Source: Hermodice carunculata (lineage: Eukaryota; Annelida; Polychaeta; Eunicida; Amphinomidae). From it: DNA of 64,000 bases. Under the pieces are notes generated by a model that made no database searches, was not told the DNA's origin, and worked only from the letters and a program-made list of their open reading frames with translations. Position 1 is the first letter of the stretch; every line of letters begins with the position of its first letter. The stretch spans positions 77,965,993 through 78,029,992 of the forward strand of contig OZ026616.1 of NCBI GenBank assembly GCA_964020975.1. The letters are read 5' to 3'. The translations under genes were made by a program, and so were the position numbers. Shown piece after piece: positions 36,201 through 48,700 of the stretch.

Positions 36201-39200
36201 ATACTGTCTGCCCACGTTTCTGTGCCAACTCTGGATGAGATGAAAACATCTATGATCTATAATCACTGGTTGTCAGTTTAGCTGAGCCATGTGATGTACA
36301 GTTGCATTAGTATCTACTGCACTATGCACATGATCCCTGTACCGTGAAGCTCTGTGTATATTAATATGAATACCAGGGACAAATTATCAATTGTTTTATT
36401 TCAGGATGCCACTTGCTGTATTTGGAACTATGATGGGCAGATAATTCAAAAGGTCAAAGGCCATAAGGTTGGTCGAACCTGTGCTTAGTTTTTTCAGTGG
36501 TCAAAGTTCGTGAAGTGGTAAATACATATGATGATCTTCAATTACAATCTTGTTGTCCAATGTCAATTTGATGGCTGGCACATAAAGCATGTACATGGAA
36601 GTCTAAGGGAAGAGATTTAGTTTCTGGAAAATATTGTCAATCTAAAACAAGAGATTTTTCAATTAAACTTTTCCTTGACAATGTCTAGAAAATATTGTCA
36701 ACCTAAAGCAAGAAAGTTTTTAAATTAAACTTTTTCTTGATAATGTCTGCAAGACATTGTCAATCAAAAGCAAGAGATTTTTTTAAATTAAACTTTTCCT
36801 TGATAATGTGCTGGTTTAAATATGATAACTCAACATGGAAATATCCCAGCATGTTGTCAAGTTTTATTATGTGTATTTACAGGGCAAAAGCATTTGGAGC
36901 TTGGCAGTTGATGAAAAACAAGGTTTACTGGTATGTGAAGAAAAGTTGACTTGTTTTTGGTGTATAAAGGCAATTTGACAGTGTAAATTTTAAAACAAGA
37001 TTAGCTGCCATGTTTTTTTATTTTTATTTTTTTTTATTTATTTATTTAGACTTTGGCATGTGAGGTTGTAGGAGCTACAGAAAGAACAATATGCACACAT
37101 TTCCACCACATACAAAACTTTCTTGTCATCTTTGTACGTTTGTTATACATTGTAATTAAATTTGATGAAAGGGAGGAAGGTCTTGCTTTTATCAAAGAAA
37201 AGACTTGGTCTAAAGGTGGAATGAAATAAGACTTTTTCCCTTGCTAGGCAACAGGAGGAGGAGATTGCAGCATCCGGGTCTGGTCTATGGCAGAGTGCAA
37301 GAATGACGTCAATCAGGCAGCCCAGATGTGTCGGCTGCCAGCAGTGACACCTTTAAAGGTATTGTCTGCTGGCCCTTTTTGTCTGTCAGGTCAATTATTA
37401 TCATGAATGTAAATGTGTAAATCACAAATTCTTATACCAGGTATGTGTATATTGTGAAAAATTATTTCCCGACTTCAATGACCTAAAAACAAACTAGCAT
37501 AATGTGGAACACAACGTACTTGGTGGGGATGTACCTTCAGTGGGCCTCTATGAATTTTGTTCACATGGTCATACTGCAGTGATTTCTTAATTGTTTTGTT
37601 AATTTGTGGATAAATTCCTTAAAAAATCTCTTTCTCCAAAAGCCGCAATGTCAATTGTTTCAAAATTGCATATATAGGTACACTTCTGGGGGCCCCCAGA
37701 CCTTAATATGTTAAGAGGTAGTGCTGCAATTTTTGGTATTTTTCACAAATTTTTGTATATTATTTTTGACTTCTTCTCTGGAACCACCTCCCAGATTATG
37801 CTGAAACATGGTGGAAATGTACCTTGTGGAAGGGTCAAACACAGTTGTACACCAGATGGTATGGCTGTGGATTCCTTATGTTTAACATTTTTTTTTTTTT
37901 TTTTAATTTGGGTACTTGTCAGTAATGCACACATTCTTATTGATTACTATGCAAGTCAATTGGGATTGCAAAGCTAATTCACATTTCAATTTCTTCCCCA
38001 AAACCGTTTGCCAGGCCCACTTCAAACTTGGTGAAGATGTACGTTAAGTGGGCCCTTGCAAACTTTGTTCAAATGGCTAACATGTCCATGTGTCATTACC
38101 AATAATTCCTCATTTTAGTTATTCAATCAAAATCAGGAAGTGCCAGCAGCACCACCTAGTGCACAAGTATAATGTAGATTGAGTCCAGGTGCATCCCGCC
38201 AAGTTTGAATGCAACATGTGGAATGCAGTATGACTCCTTTTACTAAATCTTTTGAAACCTGACACAATGGGTTATGTATAGATGCTTGGCTTTGTAAAAC
38301 TAACCAATAGGTCAGGTGTCTGTGTCAGTGATATCCACATAGTGTCAGCTAAAAGTTTAGTTCATCTGTGCTCAGCCCAGCTGACACTTGAACTTACTTT
38401 TGGATATATATTTCTAGGTCAGCTGAGCACAGGCTGTTCACACAGCCCTTTTGTTGTATTAAAGTTTTTCTTCCAAACAACTGGCTGAATTTTCTTCAAA
38501 CTTGATGGAAATGTACTTTGCTTTGGTCCCTACTGAAGATGTTCACAGTGCTTTGTTTCTATAATTTTCTAATTTTTAGCAAATCTTCAAAATTATATGA
38601 TGATCAACAGGTGTACATCTTAGCAATATCATTATGGGGATGCCACTGTAACTACATGTAAATATAGTTTTCTCCAGACTTTTATTTAGATCCATCTCAA
38701 CATTGGAAAGGAGGTAGTTTGGGTAGGACTCCATTAAGTTTATTCAAGCGGTCAGTGACCTCTGATAGTTATCAATCAGGGAACCCATTAGCATGGCCAA
38801 CAGGGATACATGTACCTCCATAAATGCACCTGTATATACATGTAATGGTACCCAAAGTTATGATGTGGTCATGGTTTGTTGATTTTCAGATCATTAAGTG
38901 TAAGTCAGCAGAGCACAAGACTCTCACAGTCCTCTTGTATTTATTGTTTACCTGATGTGCTACGTGTGCTGCTACACCTTAAAGTTATGAAATTGTTGGT
39001 CACAAAATGTAGAGCCATTTGCGGGTGTATTTGATTTTCAGAAGGAAGACACAGTGGCTGCAGATGACTTCCCCAGGTCCATCAAGTTGCTAGGTTTACA
39101 CAGGATCTTGGTGATGACAAATGAAGGGTAAATATTAAGAGGAATTGATATAAGATTTGCTGTGACCTCATGTTTAAGGCTTTTCCCAAAGTGTTGGTGT

Positions 39201-42200
39201 GAACAGTTTGCCTTATTAATATGGCATTACTTTCACTTTTTAACAAATTACTGGACATCAAAAACACAAAAGAAAAGTAGTAAATTCAGTGGGAATATTA
39301 TTAATTTGTATTTGATGATCAACCTAAGGCTTGTGAAAGATGAGTGTTTTACCAGAAAGCCTGGGTAAGATTAGATGATCCTTGTTTGTCCTCATGCCAA
39401 TAAAATTTGTTGTTTTACTTATCAGCAACATAAAGCTTAGAAAATCCATTGGCTTTCACAATAAAACAAAATAATTTTTATAAAGCTACAAAGGTGTATC
39501 TATTGAATACACATTCCAGGGACTGCTGGTGCCATTAGCCAATAAGCCAACTGCTGATGTTTCATTTATGTGGCTAAAGAAAATTGCCAACGACTAATTT
39601 ATTTTAACGTGAATCATATAAGAATGAGGTCAAATTCTGCAGTTATTTTTTCCAAACTTGGATACAAATTTTGAAGGCTTAGATCTGTCCTAACATTTCA
39701 CTTGAATTTGCAAGAAGTTCAGACTGAGTGAGCAGGCCCACCCCCTACCACCCCCTCCCCCAGTCTGGCTATTATGCTTTCTCACAGTCATTGTCTTCCG
39801 AGATGCTTCACATGGGGAATATCCCTTCTAGTGGGTACTCTAGGTTTGAGTCTCTGAAATGCATGTACAGCAACCCTACTGAAATACATGAACTCATCAT
39901 GCTAAAGATATCAATATAATACAGGAAGACGTGAAGAAAAGTCTTAACATCGTCAGAAACCCAAAGTCTTATCAGCAGTCGGGGTTGTAGTTCATGACCT
40001 TGTTGTACAAAGATTAATAATAGGTGACTAATTAATCTGACAACACAGTTTTACATTTTTATTTAAATTTCAATATTTCAGCAAGAATTTCGAGATCTTT
40101 TAATTTCATAAGAAGGCAGGGAACTTGAAAAAAATTGATGTTATCAAGTAAACTATCCTGTGGAATCTCTTGTGGGTCTTGATATGTTTGTTTCTTTTGA
40201 AAAATAAAATGAAGAAACTCAGAAACAAATATAAAGAGTTCACAAAGCAAGAAATATAAAGGGTTTTGGTCTCTTACTTTTGTGATGTTGGTGTCAAGTA
40301 GATAATGGCTGACATGTAATGTTTCAGGAGCTTGTATCAGTATGATGACAGACAGAGATCTTGGACAAGACTGATGCATGACCCACGGTATAGATCCTAC
40401 AGTCTGATGTCTGTCAGCCCGTGTGGCCATGTCATCACCCTGGCTAGTATAGATGGCTACCTCAAGCTACTGCAGTCAGGTATGGGATAGTGAGAGTGTC
40501 CAGTGCTACCATCATAAACATGTTCTATACTGATTAACATGATTGGTATCTTTTTGCATTGTTTGTACAAGTATTAGTACCAGTATAGTGATCCATTTTG
40601 CTCTGAGAATGCCATATTTCTTCTGTGATGCAATTGTTTATTGATAAACTTGAGGACATCACAAGAAGAATGTAAATATTAGAGCATTTCACAGTCTCAC
40701 TCTCACCTACAGCTCGTCAGTAAATATGTCACGGTACTTGAGTTATTTTGCTGATATAAATCACCATGTCTTGTTGCTCAAAACAACTTTGATTCACAAA
40801 ATGTTACTAATGAGTTCTTAATTAGATAAACATGTAAAGTGGAACTTTAATTCCATTATAATGGCACTCAGATATTGGACATAATCACTAAACAACACTT
40901 CTGAAGGACATAAGGCCAACTGCCTCTGCTATTTGATCCATGTATCTGACATATTGACGGAACATCACTTATTCTGAAGGATATAAAGTCAACTTCTGTG
41001 CTACATGATCCCTTTATGCAGTATATTCAGATATATGACACATTTTGCAAGGGACAGATGGTGTCATTGTAATGAGATTTCACTGTATGGACATTTAAAT
41101 CACGGGAATAGTAAATGGATCACAAAATATAGAATAATACAGATACATATTTTATTCATGTATAGGTGACTCTTGAATATAACATCGTGGGTGAATCTTT
41201 CTTTACAAGGAGAAGAATGATGTATGTTGGTGAATGAGGTCATGGTGGTTTGGGGTTTTTTTTTTTTAGATTTTCTTTTCTTTTTAGTTTTATTGTATCT
41301 AATTTTTTTAACTATAATTCACAGATGGCAGACTGTTGGTAGAGGAGAGGGTGTGTTCAGGCAAAATCTTCAGTGTGGTGTGGCCATCATCAATTCCAGA
41401 TGTATATAAGCAACTCATCGTTACCGGACCTGATGGTAGCATGGTCAGTCTTCAAATGTTCTCTTCTCTGTTCCATCGTACAATGTATTTATATTTCTCA
41501 TTCTGTTGTTAGGTCATTTGAAATTTTATTCATGTCGAAAAATATAGTACACAGTATACAGACACCTTGCCTCATACAGAGCACTCTGTTGTGGACGTTA
41601 GTACATAAATATAATAATAATAACATGTATTAAGCATTTTATTTTTTAAGTTTCCCAGCAGCCTTGCTAAATGAATTTTACATTATCATGATGATGCCAT
41701 TTACCATGATACCACTGCGACCAGGTTTTTCAACAGTGCTTTCATTTCCTCACTCCCCCAACAGGTCTTAAAAATTTTCATTTCTTCAGGGCAGATCTTT
41801 AATTTGTTTAGAAGAACATTATGCTAAAGAAAAAGACGGGCCTGAAGTCATATTTGCTTATTGTAATATAGTTTTGTAATCTTGTTTGGTATTTATTTAC
41901 CTTCTTTGTTTGTTTGTTAATTTATTTGTTTGTCTTTCTATATGTCTGCTGTATCTGTTCCTCTCTTGAAGTTTTCAGTTTAAATTATGTTGACAATTGA
42001 CACCAGTGATTCTATAAATGACAGAAAAAGACTGTTTCAGGGGATGTGGCAAGTGGAGCACAATGAAGAGAGTAGGGAGTGGTCTCTGACACAGTTACAC
42101 CAGTGGTATCTTCCTCCACATAAACAGCGGTGGATCACAAGTGCAGCACTACTTCATCAGACACAGGTGCTAGTCTGTGGTGACCGAGGTGGCACCGTCC

Positions 42201-45200
42201 ACGTCTACTCGCTCAGCAGTCAGGTCAGACTTTGAACCTTAAAAGTGTGCATGAGTCCTCTGTTTTCCTTGATGTAGTATAGGTGAACATATTTTTTATA
42301 AAATTTATGCATGGTATATGTATGTGAAAAGTTGTTGACCAAACATGCAATCTAAGCAGGTCTCCCTTACTTTCTCTATTAACATTTCATTTGCAAAACC
42401 AAACCAAAAAAAGCAAACAATGAGAAAAAAAATCATTAAATTAAATCAGCATCACATTAGTTATGTAGACAATTTTTTTCAATTGTGCTTCTCCTCATTT
42501 GGTAATGAGAACTGTTGATCAAGTAAATAATCTTTTAAGTGTATATTGAGAAACAAGAGTGATTGTGTCAAATTTGGTGTTTCATCACTTGTTTGCTATT
42601 TTCAATCCTTTGATAAAAATGAAACTATAACATCAGTTTTTCCAATTTTAGGGATTTGGTTTTAGATAAATTAAGCATTTCCAGGGTTGATTGCCTTTTG
42701 TCAGAGTTAACAGACACATAAATATATAGGCAGGACACTAAATTACTTGTTCTCATGAAAGATATATTTATGTGTGTGTAGGTATTAAAAAGCAACACAT
42801 ATTGAGAACATAATTAATTTTTGTTTTTTTTTCTGTGCTATGCCTATTTTCCCATGCTTACCTGAAGGTACAAACACCAGTTTTACCACATGGAACAACT
42901 AGTGTATTCTCACACAGTCTCATTGATTCATGTCTCAGTGGACTCACACCATGACCCTGTCGCATAATGAACCCCGTAACTCATGTAAATATTTATTTAT
43001 TGTGCCAATGAGGCTCCCCCAACCACTGAAATAACCCAGTGTAGGGGATTCCTGTGCCTATGACATCATAGACACAACAGACTGGAGCACGTACTACATG
43101 CATAAAGTCTCCCATACCACGTCATTGATGGGTCAACAAATTTCCAAATCTGCAGGATCAACGGCCTGCGTGTGACATTGACGGAACAACATTAGCAACA
43201 TCAAATGTGACACCGCGCTATATAAGAGATACACACAACTGTCATGTTCAGTGCCTGATGATGCCCCACTGGAGACCGGACAGACTATCTTACACCTACT
43301 TTGTTCTTTGACATAGTTGTCAGGCCCTCGCCTGGTGTTTTTCATAATTAAATTTTTAGCATTCATCCAGTGTGATAACTTTTTCAAAGTCATATGAGTG
43401 ACCTTTCCGTCAGTAACCTACCTTTCTCACCAAGTTTACACTGCCCATGTATTTTTCACATACCAGGAACCAGTGCAGAGTTTCCCAAAGATTCATGGTA
43501 AATCAGGAGTGACGGCAGTTTGTGTACATAACGAGGAGGTATATACAGCTGGGCGGGACGGCCAGTATCGACTCTATGCCACCACGCAGCACGGGTTGCA
43601 GTTACTTCATGCAAACAAGGTAATACACAGGGACTGGGTCAAATAGTTGCCTTTGGAATTTGGTTTTGAGTGTACCCTGGACTCAATTTGAAACAAAAGG
43701 CTAATATAATTTAATATTTACATGTAGCGAAACTTTATATTCAAACAAGTGGTGGTTTTGCAGGTATAATTTTTTTTATATACTAACCAACATATTATTT
43801 ATAGGTACCTTTGAATGTACCTTTGAATGTGGGTAGTCCCAGTTTCCCTGGCTTTCTTTAACTTAACCTACACATGTAACAAGTATAAGGACCCAAGGAT
43901 TTATCATGTAAGAGAACTAGGTGAGTACATGTAGGTCAACTGGCTAGAGGTCAGTGAGAGGAAGGAGCATAATGTACTTCAGCCTCTTCTGTAAAATCTA
44001 CAGCAACTCTCCAGTATTTGGTTCAAGAGACACATATTCTTGTGCCCTATATATACATGTAGCTTATGTGTCTTTCAAGATGATGACAGTAGATTTATGT
44101 TGCTGTAGCTGCCTTTGAAAATGTCCCAGTGCTGATTGTTCATTGAGTCTCTTCTGTGACTTGTCAGTGATGACAAACAGGTTGAAACAAGTAATTATTT
44201 CAATGTAGATCATACTTATGATACTGAACTTTTCAGGGTTATGTTTTTAGGTACTTAAAGGACTGGAGTGGATTGCAGATCTGTTGTTCCTGGGTGAAGA
44301 TCTGGTGGTACTGGGGTTTCATACTGTAAGTGTGTGAGGAATGGTAACTCTTAGATGGAAGAGTATTTCATGCTTCATTTTGTTTTATCATGTAAGGAAA
44401 TCAGAAGGAAAAAATGAGGTTCTTGAGTCTGAGCTTAAAAACGATTATGGATTAACATATAGATAAAAGTGCTAATACAGTGTGTATTGTAAGCTTAAGG
44501 CAAGTTTGAAAATATTAAGTACTTTTGCTCACATTTATACAACACAGCATGCTGGTTTGGTGTGTGCACATGTATAATGCATAATTCTTGTATCCTATAT
44601 ATTGGATCACTATGTGAATATAGACAGTATTATTTTACAGCTGAATGTAGCAATATGATGCATGTACAGCTAAGTATATAGCTCGTGTATACTGTTTCTC
44701 ATGGTTTCAGGATCAGTTCATAGTCTACAGTGTCAATAGCAACCAGGTGCTAGTGTCAGTGCCCTGTGGTGGAGGTCACAGAGCCTGGGACTTTGACCTT
44801 GACCCTGAGTCAGGGTCAGGGAGATTTGCTTTCATCAAATCCAAGGATGTACTGATGAGTGACTGTGTCATCAACCTTGGCCACACTACACTCCAGGTGA
44901 GTTATTCCACTTATCAGAACAGGAAGATGGCAAACTTTCTGGAGCAGTACTTGAAAATTTAATGAATTGTCAATGAGCTTGTTACTTGTTTTCACATTTT
45001 GTTCACCTTTTATGGGTCTGCTATAGTGACATTGTCAACACATATTTGTTGTGGAAATTTTATCATGATGAATCAGATACATTGTGCACTTGCATAAGAA
45101 TGAATCAATGCCATGAATAATGTCTAAGATAAAGAATGTTTGTAGCTGATACTTGTAAAAGTCCATTTTAACAGCCAATACATTTGGAGCATGCACCTGT

Positions 45201-45671
45201 TCAGAATTTGTCTAAAAACATTGTCCCACAATATAGTGATATGATTTGGTTTATTTTCACAGCCATGTCTACATGGAAGAGAATTGACAGACTTGAAACA
45301 TCTCCTGACCTATGAAACAGAGCATGGTAAGTCCACACCTTATTTGCTCATTTAGTCCATGCCAAAGTATTAGTTGATGATTCTAAAACTAATTTGGGAG
45401 GAGATTTTCCATTTCATGTGGATTAAAATAAAATCAAAGTCAGTAATAACAGTAATAACCTTTTTTTTTTATTCTCATTTTTCATCAAGAAACCAGTACC
45501 ATGTCAGTAAAACCCTTACTTTTTTGGCATCAATTTGAAATTATTTGGTCTCAAGAAAAACAGAGACAAAATTGAATTTCAACGCAGATCGAAAAGAAAA
45601 CATGCATAGATACATTGACTTGACTGAATTTTGTTCCAACAAGTTACATCTGAAGCAGAAAATAACAAACA

Positions 45672-45738
<67 letters not shown>

Positions 45739-48700
45739 GTAACATTATGACTCAAAACAAGATGCTGCTGAACATCTTATTATTAAATCAAACCTGCATA
45801 ACAGATTAATAATGTCCACATTATTTATCCAGGTCAGTGTCACATTGTGGCTACCTGCAGTGAAGATACCCTCATACAAATAGTCTCTTTGACTTGTATC
45901 CTTTATACCATGTGCTCACACTAGGCTGCTAGATTGGTGTGAAGGGGCACTGTGGTCACATCAGCCAGTGGAACAGAGGCCTACAGGGTTGTCATCAAAT
46001 ATGTCACAAATAGCTTGGGGAATGTTTAAGACAGTTACAAATTAAATTAGTGGTGATTGGTGATCAAGGTCAGATGTAAATGCATATAAACCAGTTTAAA
46101 GGGAATGAGAAGTGCTGCTACCACCAGGTGGCTAATTGCATGTTAATTATATGCATGAGGCAGCCCAATATACATCATCTCTTGTCAACTCAAGAAGTGT
46201 GTAACACCACAGTCAAGGTCACCCTGGCATGCTCGGCCCACAAACAGAGATGAAAAGGTTAATTATCACATGACTATTGTAAGATGACAACACAGCTAAA
46301 GAGCCCACCCAGGAAGTAAAAAGTGGCCCACTTTTTCTCTCCACTTCGTATTTCCTTTAACTGGAAACATGCTCATGTTCATGTATGTGTGATGATAATG
46401 TTTGAACCCAAATAAAATCATAAATTTATCTTAGACCACATATGGGTGTTTGCAAAATTGACTACCCGTTGAAAGTTTTTATTTGACAAGTATTAAAATT
46501 TATATGAACATGAAACTCTTCATCCTTAAGTGCTATTTACATATAAACATATGTTGTGAAACTTCAAGATTGATAATATTGAAATAGTGGAGAATCTCCA
46601 ATGAAGATCACCTCCATAAAGAGACCATTTCTATATTAAAACCAATTTACTGACCCATTTTTGTCTGTCGTTAAATTGCATCCCCATTAAGACCACTCTC
46701 CAATTAAGATATTTTTCAGTCCCTTGGGTGGTTTTAATAGAGATATTTCACTGTAATTATAAAGATGTATTCACTAACTCTTTTGCCACACCAAAGTATA
46801 CAGAATTCCGGTTCTTAAACTACCTTGACTTCAAAACAGCTCATTCTCAGTGCAATGTCTCCACAATGGAAATTCTACAGACACTACAGGGACATATATC
46901 AAGTGTGAGGACACTTGCTGTGATTGCGTCCAATGCTTGTCCTCAAAATCAAGGAACTGTCTCAAAATTGCTCTTCTCCGCTGGGGGAAGGGCACAGCTC
47001 AAGTGCTGGAGGATACATTTGTCCCAGGATAGAGACAGTGGGAGGAGCACAGCTGGGACAGGTATCAGTGAAACTGAAAGTGTCATACATAATAGAAATC
47101 CTTGCAGAAACATAGGAGCTGAAGTAAGTGTCAATAAGGAACCAGATTTGGAAGACAGTTCTTTCACAAATGTTGATTGTAAAACACAAGTTGACACACT
47201 TTCCAAGTGTCACCCTGAAAGTGAAGCTTTCCCATCTGTGCCGACCTCAACCAGTGGCATTGAAGGCTTGGATCACTGCAAGCATAAACAGGCAATTTCT
47301 GACTCTAGTGGTGCAGTAAATGTGATACCTGACCAGAACAGCAAATTTTGTTCCAGCTCCAAACCAGCAGGGGGCAGCACATGTTCTTGCTCATTTGAAC
47401 ACCTGGCCAATCATACACTGGGTCACAAAGTAAAACGTCATGGCAAGCCCTGGAAGAAGGCTCAATACACCCCGGACCCTGAGACAAGGTTTATGTCACT
47501 TACAACATTTGCAACACAGGAAGTAATACAGGGAGCAGCCAGTTATTTGTATGTGGTAGGAGCTGCTTGCTCAGACAGCTTCATCAGGTCAGTGAACCAT
47601 CATTTTTCCTGCAACATGCTGAAAACAGGTTGCTTTTAACCGTGACCAATGATGACACATGATTTACTCCCAGGGGGAGTAAGTCATGTCTGTTATCACA
47701 CAATGACTTGTCCAGAGAGTGTGCTTTCTCTTTTGACAGATGCACAAAGTAATTAGCAGCTACCCATGGTGTTAATTCATCTTATCTGATTATTTAGCAT
47801 GTACAAATACGAAACACTACTAATGAGCATATTGGATGCAGTTGTCAATCGTCATCTACTTTGAATTTGTATATTGTATTAAGTCTTGAATTGCAGAAGG
47901 TCTGTGTATGTTTCTTAGATTGAAATGTGGTTGAAGAAACCAAGGAGTCCTTTCCATGCTCCTTGGAGCCATTGATAGCATTGTATGTCATGCCATTACC
48001 AATTGTGGGTCATATACATGTGCAATGTCCAGATATACATTATACCATAATGGAGCTTCCTTGCATGTTCCCATATTTCCTATATGATTTTGACACCTTC
48101 CCGTATTCATGAGATCAGATACCTCTTGATAGAGTGCTAGGAGTATTTAACTTTATGCTGATCACGGAAATCAATTTCACTAGTTCCTTGCACATTGAAA
48201 CATCCAGAGTGTGTACAAATGCTCAAGATGCTTTTATATTTGTAAACAAGTCATAGCACAAGAGGAAAACTTTTGTTGGCAGTCAGATGCATAGTTTCAT
48301 TTTCTTTCAGGGTTTTTCTCTTCAATGAAGCAGAGAGGGAATTTTATCTCCTTGGAAGTTCAGATTACCACCAACACTGTGTGCTTACAGTCACACATAC
48401 CATCATCCATGCAGCCAATCAGCAGCAAGCTTACATATTTTCAGGAGGGACTGATGGGAAGGTGACCATATGGAATGTCACAGATCTTGTTGTTGGCTGC
48501 ATGATGCAGGCTGAATCATGTGACCTAGGACAACCTTGCCATGTAGTTCCCATGCACCAATCAGGTGTTAATTCCCTGAGAGTGCATCAACTTGGAACAG
48601 GTATGATCAAATTCCTATTGTTTCTGAATCAAGATAATGTCATGACACTTAAAATTTGCAATTCCTCTTTTCATAAACTTCAAAGCAAAAATACTCTTAA

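Noticed and set aside
41979-42040. Earlier acceptor for WDR6 exon 13
   Set aside because: The frame is closed when that site is used, and the spacing to conserved residues fits only the later site.
46949-47213. Minus-strand frames of 83-85 codons under WDR6 exon 19
   Set aside because: They are shadows of the conserved plus-strand coding exon.
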